A stretch of 64,000 nt of DNA, taken from positions 24,524,874-24,588,873 of the forward strand of contig JAJEKV010000003.1 of assembly GCA_021234155.1 (NCBI GenBank), read 5' to 3'. Both the position numbers and the translations under genes were made by a program. Below are positions 46,346-58,569 of the stretch, piece after piece. The stretch is from Isoetes taiwanensis (lineage: Eukaryota; Streptophyta; Lycopodiopsida; Isoetales; Isoetaceae). The notes beneath the pieces are model-generated. The model worked only from the letters and a program-made list of their open reading frames with translations. It searched no databases and had not been told where the DNA came from. The first letter of the stretch is position 1. Every line of letters starts with the position of its first letter.

Positions 46346-47169
46346 ATATACAAAAATCATTCAAGCTTACAATTCCCGTTTTAAGAACGAAATCGTCATT
46401 ATTCGAGCTTTTGTAGGAAACAAAGCCGCTCAAGGACTCCATTATCCATGGCGACATGGCTATGGCCACAACATGAAAGTCAAATGACTCATTTTTTGCC
46501 TTGCATTGAAACAACGCAGGGAACTATTTCATCATGTCGTCCACGGCATGACTGTTGAGGTCCCAAAATGGTTATGGTTGAAGTTGTTTCCTGCTGAATG
46601 GAAGGTCCACCTAACCGCGATGATGCAGCAGCTGGGAAATCTCGGGTAAAAATTGCAGTTTTTTATTTAAATGACTGTTGGGTCAGCGAGCTCCGCGCGG
46701 GGCAGTAGTGATTTTGCCTCTGTAGGAATTTTCGTCCATGTGAGTCCTACATATGGTGGAATAGGGATTTCCGCCTTGGGAAGAATGGCTCTGGCGTTCA
46801 AGCTGTACGGTTTAAAACCCTTGGTTCCCTAAAATAAATAAATAGAGAATATTCCAAAAATTTCCATCAAATTATATGCTAGGTAACCGCCATTGATCTG
46901 ACATGTTTGTGGCATTCAATTGCAATTTAAGTGACATCTATATGACATGGTTTTATTGTCTATGTGCTACTAAGTGGCATACGTTGTGACATCCAAGTGT
47001 GTTTGAAATGACATGTATTCTACATGTATGTGTGGTGTTCCCTGGCTCAAACGCCATTCATTTGACATGCTCAAATGCCATTCATATGATATATACCGTG
47101 ATGTGTATATGTGTTGGTTGGCGGAGGTTGTAACATTTAAGTGCATGTGTATGATAATCGTGATATTTT

Positions 47170-49406
47170 TGTTAGAAATGTGATATTGAGTTCATTGCAT
47201 AATTAGAATAAGTGTTGAGAATTGAGCAGAATTATCTGACTATTAATTATACAGGGGAACCATTGAAACATATACAGTCAGAAGATATGAGTTATGAAAG
47301 TGCCAGGTTGATTCATGTTCATGCACTCCTTGGTATATGGTTGAAGTTGGATCTAGGTTCCATATTGACCTAGGTTTATATGGTTAAGGTTAAGAGAAAG
47401 GTTAATGGTTTAAGACCATTATATTATATTGAACCGAGACCATTGAGACCATTGAATTATAATGGTCATTGTTTATAAGCATGTAAATAACAGATAAGAT
47501 CGAAGACTAGACGGCAAGGTGGCAAATTTAGAAAATTGTTAAACGGACGAATCGACAGCCTAAACCGCTGTGAAGAACCTGATAAAGATGAATCATTCCC
47601 TGTAAAATAACTATATAGATACACAGCATTCGATTTGATCTCTCATGGAGGAAATTGAATGAAGAAAGATGTTTTGATGATTGCATTGCTACAGTGTACA
47701 AAGGCCTTTGCTACAGTAATATATTCAATACCATTGCTACAGTGGTTTGTCTAAGATTATTTTCAAAGGTTCATGTTGATTGTTAAAGCTAGAAATTGCA
47801 TTGCAAGTCATTAAGGTTGTTTATGTGATTGCTCTATTGTGGATTTACAAGGATCAAAGCAAGTAAACTCTAATATCTGGTATCAGAGCTTGGTTGTTTG
47901 TGGTTGCCAGAATGTCTAGCAGGTTTGGATCGAGTTTGTTGAGCAGTGTTGATGTGTAGAAGGGAGGTCTAGGCTTTCAAGTCTGGAAGGATGCCATAAC
48001 TCATATTCTAGAGGTGGAAGACCTCTGGGATTTGGTGGATCCTGGTAATGTGTCATTGACAAACACCATTGTCAGGACAAGTGCAAGGGCAGACTCTGAA
48101 GGATCATCTATAAATCCTGAAAATGCAGGTGCCAGCACTGGTGAAGTGAACTCTAGGGCGTCTGTTGAAGGAGGAACAAGTGCCAAAGCTGAAAAAACTG
48201 AGTATGCAAGGATTAAAGAAGCTCAAGGGATAATAACCTCAAAGGTAAGTCCCACTATAAGGTTGAAGTTAAGAAATAAATCTCGAAAGGAAATGTGGAT
48301 CTATTTTCTTAAGCATTTTGAGGAGAAAACGTTCTCACAAATTGACTTGTTGGATAAAGAACTTAGAAAACTCAAAATACAAGAAGATGAAGATATTTCT
48401 GAGTTTTTTAACAGGTTCGATAATATTGTGGCTGATTTGGAAGGAGCTGGAGTGGATCTAACAGAAGGGTACCAAGTTTTGACTATTGTTTCATGGTTGA
48501 GAAGGTTTTTGGACAAAACACATTGAATTGAACATTCATTTTATCAAGGATCTAGCTTCCAAGAAATATATATTCAAATGGTATGTAAATACTGGAGAAA
48601 ACGAGTTGTAGATATATTCACCAAGGGATTACCAGAAGGAAAATTCTTGCAGTTCAGAGATGATCTCAAGGTTTTATAATTATGCAATGAAGGAGGAATG
48701 TTAGAAATGTGATATTGAGTTCATTGCATAATTAGAATAAGTGTTGAGAATTGAGCAGAAGTATCTGACTATTAATTATACAGGGGAACCATTGAAACAT
48801 ATACAGTCAGAAGATATGAGTTATGAAAGTGCCAGGTTGATTCATGCTCATGCACTCCTTGGTATATGGTTGAAGTTGGATCTAGGTTACATATTGACCT
48901 AGGTTTATATGGTTAAGGTTAAGAGAAAGGTTAATGGTTTAAGACCATTATATTATATTGAACCGAGACCATTGAGACCATTGAATTATAATGGTCATTG
49001 TTTATAAGCATGTAAATAACAGATAAGATCGAAGACTAGGCGGCAAGGTGGCAAATTTAGAAAACTGTTAAACGGCCGAATCGACAGCCTAAACCGTCGT
49101 GAAGAACCTGATAAAGATGAATCATTCCCTGTAAAATAACTATATAGATACACAGCATTCGATTTGATCTCTCATGGAGGAAATTGAATGAAGAAAGATA
49201 TTTTTATGATTGCATTGCTATAGTGTACAAAGACCTTTGCTACAGTAATATATTCGATACCATTGCTTCTGATTGGTTTGTCTAAGATTATTTTCAAAGG
49301 TTCATGTTAATTGTTAAAGCTAGAAATTGCATTGCAAGTCATTAAGGTTGTTTATGTGATTGCTCTATTGTGGATTTATAAGGATCAAAGCAAGTAAACT
49401 CTAATA
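47170..49406 (+). mobile_element. Y2: internally deleted Ty1/copia element
   Basis: LTRs at 47,170-47,875 and 48,699-49,406; primer site at 47,878-47,889. It is flanked by ATTTT on both sides and has the same structure as Y1. Confidence 0.92.
47912..48679 (+). pseudogene. Y2 gag-pol deletion fusion
   Basis: Same organisation as in Y1, including the early TAG 15 codons after the ATG. The gag body is open to 48,526. The RNase H tail has extra small changes (around 48,560-48,610) that shift its frame. Confidence 0.85.
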
Positions 49407-49940
49407 ATTTTTATATGTCATTGCCATAAACCAATGAGAGTACTCAGAAGGCTAGCATTGCCTTTGTAAGTTATGGCATGGACTTATACTGCCCCATTTT
49501 GAATTTGAGGCCTCTGCTACTACCAAAAAAGAGATTTAGAATGAGCTTAGAAGATCTGCAAAAACAAGAGATGTTGAAAGCAAGAGATCTGCAAATTTAA
49601 GGGATCTGCAAAAACAGGGGATTTGCAAGTTGAAGCTTCAGTAATAATAGATGGTTGCTGCAAATCTGCGAAGAAAGAGGTGAGTTGTAAAATATTACCT
49701 AAGAGTTTCAAAGCCCTTTACTCTGGCTCTGTTATATGAAGAAACATTGAATCATGCAAAAGGCTGCATCGATGCTCTGAACGGACTAGAAGATCTTCAA
49801 ATGCAAGATTTAATCGGCATCAAGGCCCCTGTTTTGCCTGGCATTTGAGACCCTCAGCTCCACTGGCTAGCAACAACAAACACATTTCAGACTCCTGGCT
49901 CCCTCAGATCACATCAGGAAATGCCGGCGGAAGGAATCAT

Positions 49941-52572
49941 TGTTTATTGGAAATTAAACAGCTGAACAATGACATCTTATTTGAGGAACAAGATCCAAGA
50001 ACGTCATATATATCACAGACAAATACATTGATGAGCACGTTTAACCACCCAACTGGGTCCACAAGGTTATGGCAATCATCTGGCAACTGGCTCGGCAAAC
50101 AGTATCTAGCTACTCCGCGTAGACCATGAGCAAACAATATCGGCTACTCGCGTAGACCATGAGCAAAGACTCAATCCATAGCTACTCCACGTAGACCACG
50201 GATCGAGAAAATAATTGCAAATCTGAGTCATTTGTAGCAGTGATTTGTAACCCCTTGTCACCTTTTCAACCATTACTCCCTCATACGGATGAACTAGGAT
50301 ATGTGCCCCAATTCGGAAACTAGACTCCGAGCCGGTTCCAACAAGGTAAAGGTCGCCTCAATTGGAGCTCTGGTTGTGGAGATACGTCCAACTGAAGTTC
50401 AGGTTCTATTTATAGATCTCTCTGCGACTTTAGCCTTTTTTTAGCATCTGATTGCCTTTTTCCTCAAAATATCTCCTTGCCTTTAATTAGATTATATGAC
50501 TTATCATATGGATATTATCTATGGCCTTTTTGTGCAAAATAGTCTGCCCCTTTTGCGTGATCATTGATTCCCCTTGATATCTCTCCAACCAATGGTTCTC
50601 GACCCCATCCTAGATATCACAACCTTGCCATAGTTCCACAACTTTGCCATATTTTGCCATGCCCTATAACCCTGGCGCCGTGGACCACTCCCCCGTGCTA
50701 TGACTCCGTATCAGTCCATCCCTTCTTAAAAAGAGATCGCCCGCGATCGTCCGAGTACGTTCCAGTTTGGTCCATCCCTTCTCAAGGTGATAGTCCCATG
50801 TTCAACGTGCACCTGGAAGTTCCTAGACCCTGCGAACTCAAGAATGGTTATATAAGTTATTGTACTTCCACAGTACCTTATACCTATTGGAACCTCCACG
50901 TCCCCATTCTTTTAGATCCCTGCAAAACTCTAAAAGCAGTTATGGATATCCGCGTACTTCCGCAGTACGATATATCCTTGTACCTCCGCGGTGCATTATT
51001 ATCTTTCGTACCTCCGCGGTACTACTTGATTGTACCCCACGATACAGTATCTCCACGATACCAATCCACCATGGGTACACACAAGAAATAAAATTCTTAT
51101 TCTCTATTCCGTATAAAGAAAGTCAACTTACAAACTTTACCCATAAGTCTGTTCCATAGGAAATAATTTGAGATTCCGCATCCAAATTTTAGCATCCATG
51201 TCCTTGACAGCTTGTCCGTAAAGTGTCTTCCCCAATGCTTACTTCCCAATGCTTAACACTAAGCAAACCTGCAAACAAGGTCAAGTGTTAGTATGACTTC
51301 CAAAGTCAAATATGTATACCACAGCCAGCCGGCCTTTCAGATCACCACGATCTGACTCTGCAAACCCAAGCAAAACGCTTTTATTTATTCCACAACCCCC
51401 AAAGGATTATAGAAATTTCCCCAATAACCCGAACTCATTCTCAACAAGTCGTCCCATACGCTTCGAGCATTCTCCACGAAAGCACCGAGCTTTCTCTGCT
51501 ACTGATGCTCCAGCTTCACTTGTTGCAGCAGTCACAAATCCTCCTTACTTGGACTCCACGTTCCAAGGATTCGCCAAGATTCGCCAGTTCACTCATATAC
51601 TTGGCTCCCAACACACCTTTTTGACGAAGTTCAACCCAACTGTACTTGCAACACAAACTTGCAAGATTTTTGGTGTGTCGCAGCCTTAGAGTATAATAAC
51701 ACCACTAGTTCCATCTTCTTTGATTCAAATCCAAAGCAGAAATTCAAAGTCTCGGTGATGTTTCCATAGCCTATAGATTCCTAAAAGAATCGCAAACTTC
51801 TGCTCTGATACCACTTGATACGATTCATTGCTGAAATCTTATTCGAGGAATAAGATCCAAGAACGTCATATATATATCACAGACAAATACACGTTTAACC
51901 ACCCAACCGGGTCCACAAGGTTATGGCAATCATCTGGCAACTGGCTCAGCAAACAGTATCTAGCTACTCTGCGTAGACCATGAGCAAACAATATTTGGCT
52001 ACTCCGCGTAGACCATGAGCAAAGACTCAATCCATAGCTACTCCACGTAGACCACATATAAGAAAATAATTGCAAATCTGCAGAGTCGCTGTAGCAGTTA
52101 TTTGTGACCCCATGTCACCTTTTCGGCCATTACTCCCTCATACAGATGAACTAGGATATGTGCCATCTCAATTCGGAAACTAGACTCCGAGGCGGTTCCA
52201 ACAAGGTAAAGGTCACCTCAATTGGAGCTCTGGTTGTGGAGATATGTCCAACTGAAGTTTAGGTTCTATTTATAGATCTCTCTGCGACTTTAGCCTTTTT
52301 TAGCAGACAGTTGCCTTTTTCCTCAAAATATCTCCTTGCCTTTAATTAGATTATATGACTTATCATATGGATATTATCTATGGCCTTTTTGTGCAAAATA
52401 GTCTGCCCCTTTTGCGCGATCATTGATTCCCCTTGATATCTCTCCAACCAATGGTTCTCGACCCCATCCTAGATATCACAACCTTGCCATAGTTCTACAA
52501 CTTTGCCATATTTTGCCATGCCCCATAACCCTGGTGCCGTGGACCACTCCCTCGTGCTATGACTCCGTATCA
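49941..52572 (-). mobile_element. X3: coding-poor LTR element
   Basis: LTRs at 49,941-50,713 and 51,829-52,572; primer site at 51,802-51,813 on the minus strand. The 5' LTR has lost about 36 bp next to the primer-site side, compared with X1 and X2. Confidence 0.86.
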
Positions 52573-53455
52573 GAATATGGGATTATTCGTAAATGTAAGC
52601 TGTTATTTTTTCTGACCTCTCCACCACTGTTGTGTTGCCACGTGGCTCTAATTCTTTTAGGGAATGTTTTTTTTTTTTTTACCACACATTCTCAGTTTTT
52701 TACCTCACCTTCTAAACTTTTTACCTAACATTCTAAATTTCACCTTACATTCTAAACTTTTTACCTAGCATTCAAAATTTCACCTTACATTCTTAGTGAA
52801 ATCAATCAAAAACAAGTTATCACACTGAAATTTACAGTAAAAACCTTCATTTCATTGATACAAGAGTTACAACAGTGCAGACCAACACTAGATCACACAA
52901 GTTAAAGAGGTCCATAGATCAGAAAATCATCATTAGATAAAAAAACAAAACAAAGCTGTAAAATGGTCGCTGATCAAAAATCAGTTCCAACTCCAAACCT
53001 AACTCTTCATCATATTCTGTATGAAATCCCTAAAACTTGCCAAGAAGCCGGAAAACTCGCAAAAAAGCTCGAAAAACCTCGAACTTCGTTAAAAGCGTAG
53101 AACTTCGGCAACAACCTCGAAACTTCGACAAGAGGCGTAAGCCACACCAGCTGCAAGCGAGATTTATCAAATGCAAGAAAATCTAACAAAAAACATAAAA
53201 ATGGATCGATGATCATCTCCATAACATCCTAGCACCTTCAAAATTCATGTAGCGCCATCAAAAAACGTTTCAAAATGCCTCAGCGCCTTCAAAAATGGCC
53301 TGGCGCCGTTCAGAACGCCATAGCCATGGCCTGACACCGTTCAGAATGGAAGAGAAAGAAAATGGTCCGTCCAATTTTTTTTTCAATAAAGATTTCCACG
53401 TCATCTCCAAGTGGATGACGTGTCGGAAAGAATGACAGCTTAACATTCACGTTAC

Positions 53456-53561
53456 AAGAATGGCCCCACGGCCTAAATTTCGTGGGGTCAACATTCGCCT
53501 CCGCGCTGCCGCGCGTCGGCAAATGTTTCCCCCACAGAATTTAGGCCGTGGGGCCATTCTT
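53456..53561. other. Long GC-rich hairpin, copy 3
   Basis: The equivalent of 38,976-39,081 in the third unit; both arms are retained. Confidence 0.8.
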
Positions 53562-54383
53562 ATATACAAAAATCATTCAAGCTTACAATTCCCGTTTTAA
53601 GAACGAAATCGTCATTATTCGAGCTTTTTAGGAAACAAAGCCGCTCAAGGACTCCATTATCCATGGCGACATGGCTATGGCCACAATATGAAAGTCAAAT
53701 GACTCATTTTTTGCCTTGCGTTGAAACAACGCAGGGAACTATTTCATCATGCCGTCCACGGCACGACTGTTGAGGTCCCAAAATGGTTATGGTTGAAGTT
53801 GTTTCAAATTTGAATGGAAGGTCCACCTAACCGCGATGATCAAATTTGGGAAATCTCGGGTAAAAATTGCAGTTTTTTATTTAAATGACTGTTGGGTCAG
53901 CGAGCTCCGCGCGGGGCAGTAGTGATTTTGCCTCTGTAGGAATTTTCGTCCATGTGAGTCCTACATATGGTGGAATAGGGATTTCCGCCTTGGGAAGAAT
54001 GGCTCTGGCGTTCAAGCTGTACGGTTTAAAACCCTTGGTTCCCTAAAATAAATAAATAGAGAATATTCCAAAAATTTCCATCAAATTATATGCTAGGTAA
54101 CCGCCATTGATCTGACATGTTTGTGGCATTCAATTGCAATTTAAGTGACATCTATATGACATGGTTTTATTGTCTATGTGCTACTAAGTGGCATACGTTG
54201 TGACATCCAAGTGTGTTTGAAATGACATGTATTCTACATGTATGTGTGGTGTTCCCTGGCTCAAACGCCATTCATTTGACATGCTCAAATGCCATTCATA
54301 TGATATATACCGTGATGTGTATATGTGTTGGTTGGCGGAGGTTGTACCATTTAAGTGCATGTGTATGATAATCGTGATATTTT

Positions 54384-56618
54384 TGTTAGAAATGTGATAT
54401 TGAGTTCATTGCATAATTAGAATAAGTGTTGAGAAATGAGCGTAAGTATCGACTATTAATTATCTGAGGGAACCATTGAAACATATACTGATGAAGATAT
54501 GAGTTATGAAAGTGCGAGGTTGATTCATGTTCATGCACTCCTTGGTATATGGTTGAAGTTGGATCTAGGTTCCATATTGACCTAGGTTTATATGGTTAAG
54601 GTTAAGAGAAAGGTTAATGGTTTAAGACCATTATATTATATTGAATCGAGACCATTGAGACCATTGAATTATAATGGTCATTGTTTATAAGCATGTAAAT
54701 AACAGATAAGATCGAAGACTAGACGGCAAGGTGGCAAATTTAGAAAATTGTTAAACGGACGAATCGACTGACCCTAAACACATGGAAGAACCACGATAAA
54801 GATGGAATCATTCCCTGTAAAATAAATATATAGATACACAGCATTCGATTTGATCTCTCATGGAGGAAATTGAATGAAGAAAGATGTTTTGATGATTGCA
54901 TTGCTACAGTGTACAAAGGCCTTTGCTACAGTAATATATTCAATACCATTGCTACAGTGGTTTGTCTAAGATTATTTTCAAAGGTTCATGTTGATTGTTA
55001 AAGCTAGAAATTGCATTGCAAGTCATTAAGGTTGTTTATGTGATTGCTCTATTGTGGATTTACAAGGATCAAAGCAAGTAAACTCTAATATCTGGTATCA
55101 GAGCTTGGTTGTTTGTGGTTGCCAGAATGTCTAGCAGGTTTGGATCGAGTTTGTTGAGCAGTGTTGATGTGTAGAAGGGAGGTCTAGGCTTTCAAGTCTG
55201 GAAGGATGCCATAACTCATATTCTAGAGGTGGAAGACCTGCGGGATTTGGTGGATCCCGGTAATGTGTCATTGACAAACACCATTGTCAGGACAAGTGCA
55301 AGGGCAGACTCTGAAGGATCATCTATAAATCCTGAAAATGCAGGTGCCAGCACTGGTGAAGTGAACTCTAGGGCGTCTGTTGAAGGAGGAACAAGTGCCA
55401 AAGCTGAAAAAACTGAGTATGCAAGGATTAAAGAAGCTCAAGGGATAATAACCTCAAAGGTAAGTCCCACTATAAGGTTGAAGTTAAGAAATAAATCTCG
55501 AAAGGAAATGTGGATCTATTTTCTTAAGCATTTTGAGGAGAAAACGTTCTCACAAATTGACTTGTTGGATAAAGAACTTAGAAAACTCAAAATACAAGAA
55601 GATGAAGATATTTCTGAGTTTTTTTAACAGGTTCGATAATATTGTGGCTGATTTGGGAGGAGCTGGAGTGGATCTAACAGAAAGGTACCAAGTTTTGACT
55701 ATTGTTTCATGGTTGAGAAGGTTTTTGGACAAAACACATTGAATTGAACATTCATTTTATCAGGGATCTAGCTTCCAAGAAATATATTCAAATGGCGTAT
55801 GTAAATACAGGAGAACAGGTTGTAGATATATTCACCAAGGGATTACCAGAAGGAAAATTCTTGCAGTTCAGAGATGATCTCAAGGTTTTATAATTATGCA
55901 ATGAAGGAGGAATGTTAGAAATGTGATATTGAGTTCATTGCATAATTAGAATAAGTGTTGAGAATTGAGCAGAAGTATCTGACTATTAATTATACAGGGG
56001 AACCATTGAAACATATACAGTCAGAAGATATGAGTTATGAAAGTGCCAGGTTGATTCATGCTCATGCACTCCTTGGTATATGGTTGAAGTTGGATCTAGG
56101 TTACATATTGACCTAGGTTTATATGGTTAAGGTTAAGAGAAAGGTTAATGGTTTAAGACCATTATATTATATTGAACCGAGACCATTGAGACCATTGAAT
56201 TATAATGGTCATTGTTTATAAGCATGTAAATAACAGATAAGATCGAAGACTAGGCGGCAAGGTGGCAAATTTAGAAAACTGTTAAACGGCCGAATCGACA
56301 GCCTAAACCGTCGTGAAGAACCTGATAAAGATGAATCATTCCCTGTAAAATAACTATATAGATACACAGCATTCGATTTGATCTCTCATGGAGGAAATTG
56401 AATGAAGAAAGATATTTTTATGATTGCATTGCTATAGTGTACAAAGACCTTTGCTACAGTAATATATTCGATACCATTGCTACAGTGGTTTGTCTAAGAT
56501 TATTTTCAAAGGTTCATGTTAATTGTTAAAGCTAGAAATTGCATTGCAAGTCATTAAGGTTGTTTATGTGATTGCTCTATTGTGGATTTATAAGGATCAA
56601 AGCAAGTAAACTCTAATA
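54384..56618 (+). mobile_element. Y3: internally deleted Ty1/copia element
   Basis: LTRs at 54,384-55,090 and 55,913-56,618; primer site at 55,093-55,104. It has the same structure as Y1. Confidence 0.92.
55127..55893 (+). pseudogene. Y3 gag-pol deletion fusion, extra frameshift
   Basis: Same organisation and same early TAG. One additional T in the T-run at about 55,619-55,625 shifts the gag frame, which stops at 55,627. The downstream part resumes in the next frame to 55,742. Confidence 0.85.
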
Positions 56619-57152
56619 ATTTTTATATGTCATTGCCATAAACCAATGAGAGTACTCAGAAGGCTAGCATTGCCTTTGTAAGTTATGGCATGGACTTATA
56701 CTGCCCCATTTTGAATTTGAGGCCTCTGCTACTACCAAAAAAGAGATTTAGAATGAGCTTAGAAGATCTGCAAAAACAAGAGATGTTGAAAGCAAGAGAT
56801 CTGCAAATTTAAGGGATCTGCAAAAACAGGGGATTTGCAAGTTGAAGCTTCAGTAATAATAGATGGTTGCTGCAAATCTGCGAAGAAAGAGGTGAGTTGT
56901 AAAATATTACCTAAGAGTTTCAAAGCCCTTTACTCTGGCTCTGTTATATGAAGAAACATTGAATCATGCAAAAGGCTGCATCGATGCTCTGAACGGACTA
57001 GAAGATCTTCAAATGCAAGATTTAATCGGCATCAAGGCCCCTGTTTTGCCTGGCACTTGAGACCCTCAGCTCCACTGGCTAGCAACAACAAACGCATTTC
57101 AGACTCCTGGCTCCCTCAGATCACATCAGGAAATGCCGGCGGAAGGAATCAT

Positions 57153-57880
57153 TGTTTATTGGAAATTAAACAGCTGAACAACGACATCTTATTTGAGGAA
57201 CAAGATCCAAGAACGTCATATATATCACAGACAAATACATTGATGAGCACGTTTAACCACCCAACTGGGTCCACAAGGTTATGGCAATCATCTGGCAACT
57301 GGCTCAGCAAACAGTATCTAGCTACTCCGCGTAGACCATGAGCAAACAATATCTGGCTACTCCGCGTAGACCATGAGCAAAGACTCAATCTATAGCTACT
57401 CCACGTAGACCACAGATCAGAAAATAATTGCAAATCTGCAGAGTTGCTGTAGCAGTGATTTGTAACCCCTTGTCACCTTTTCAACCATTACTCCCTCATA
57501 CGGATGAACTAGGATATGTGCCCCAATTCGGAAACTAGACTCCGAGCCGGTTCCAACAAGGTAAAGGTCGCCTCAATTGGAGCTCTGGTTGTGGAGATAC
57601 GTCCAACTGAAGTTCAGGTTCTATTTATAGATCTCTCTGCGACTTTAGCCTTTTTTAGCATACAGTTGCCTTTTTCCTCAAAATATCTCCTTGCCTTTAA
57701 TTAGATTATATGACTTATCATATGGATATTATCTATGGCCTTTTTGTGCAAAATAGTCTGCCCCTTTTGCGTGATCATTGATTCCCCTTGATATCTCTCC
57801 AACCAATGGTTCTCGACCCCATCCTAGATATCACAACCTTGCCATAGTTCCACAACTTTGCCATATTTTGCCATGCCCCA
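57153..57880 (-). mobile_element. X4: 3' LTR only, interrupted by another element
   Basis: LTR sequence from TGTTTATTGG at 57,153 to 57,880, about 50 bp short of its end, where the LTR at 57,881 begins. Confidence 0.85.
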
Positions 57881-58489
57881 TGTTTGGGGTCTGGGTTCGG
57901 GAACTCCTGGAAGACAGCCCTCTGTGAGGACCCGTGGATCTAACAGGAGAGTCCGGGGGACTATGTCACGCGGGATTTGCAAGAAGAGAAGAAGAAGAAG
58001 AAAACAGAACAAATGAGAGGAAAATGATAAGCTTCCTTGATATCAATGATGAACATACATGAGCTCTCGCAATAGAGAGAAAAACTAAAAGGAGACAAGA
58101 CTCAAAACTCATCTAGCCATCATATGCTAGCTCTACTCATATATATAGTACAATGGCCTTGGGCCCAATATAGACACTCTGACTGATCTCGGTGCCGACT
58201 CCTGGAAGGAGGCGATTCTTGAGGAATGTTGGCGGTGCCTCTTTAAATGCCTAGAATCACGCCGACCCGACACGGGCGGTGACGGGTCATCACTTGTTGA
58301 GCGGCCTCTTGTTGTTGGGCCGGGCTTTGACTGCGTGGTCTGGCCGCTTGGTCTTCTGCTGAGCCTTTGATGGCTGACCGTGTCTTGAGCCTTTGATGGT
58401 GACGTGGGTGGCCCGAGGATCCTTGAGCTTGACCTGGTGCATGTCGTATGCATGAATAGTCCTGTACCCGGGGAGGGCTGGGACTAACA
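57881..58489 (-). repeat. 3' LTR of a minus-strand LTR element
   Basis: 609 bp with TG...CA ends (minus: TGTTAGTCCC...CCCCAAACA). It is preceded, in element sense, by a purine tract GGTGGGGGAG (58,490-58,499). It interrupts the X4 LTR at 57,880. No second LTR copy is seen in the window, so the element extends beyond 64,000 or is truncated. Confidence 0.75.
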
Positions 58490-58499
58490 CTCCCCCACC
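58490..58499 (-). other. Polypurine tract
   Basis: On the minus strand GGTGGGGGAG sits directly before TGTTAGTCCC. This is the expected position and composition for plus-strand priming. Confidence 0.7.
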
Positions 58500-58569
58500 A
58501 AAGCGACACTCGAGTGAAGAAAAGGAGGAAGGGTTTCGAGGGGGGAAGCCATCCGTGCGAAAGTGATCC

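Larger units (their letters stand above)
35771..57880. repeat. Tandem array of a 7.2-7.3 kb unit, about three copies
   Basis: Equivalent points recur at 35,771, 43,040, about 50,309 and about 57,522 (periods about 7,269, 7,269 and 7,213). Each unit holds an X element, about 1.8 kb of spacer with a GC-rich hairpin, a Y element and about 0.53 kb of further spacer. The left end starts inside an X LTR. The right end is cut by another LTR element at 57,880/57,881. Copies are highly similar over their whole length, including shared defects in Y, so the whole unit was amplified after both insertions. Confidence 0.93.
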
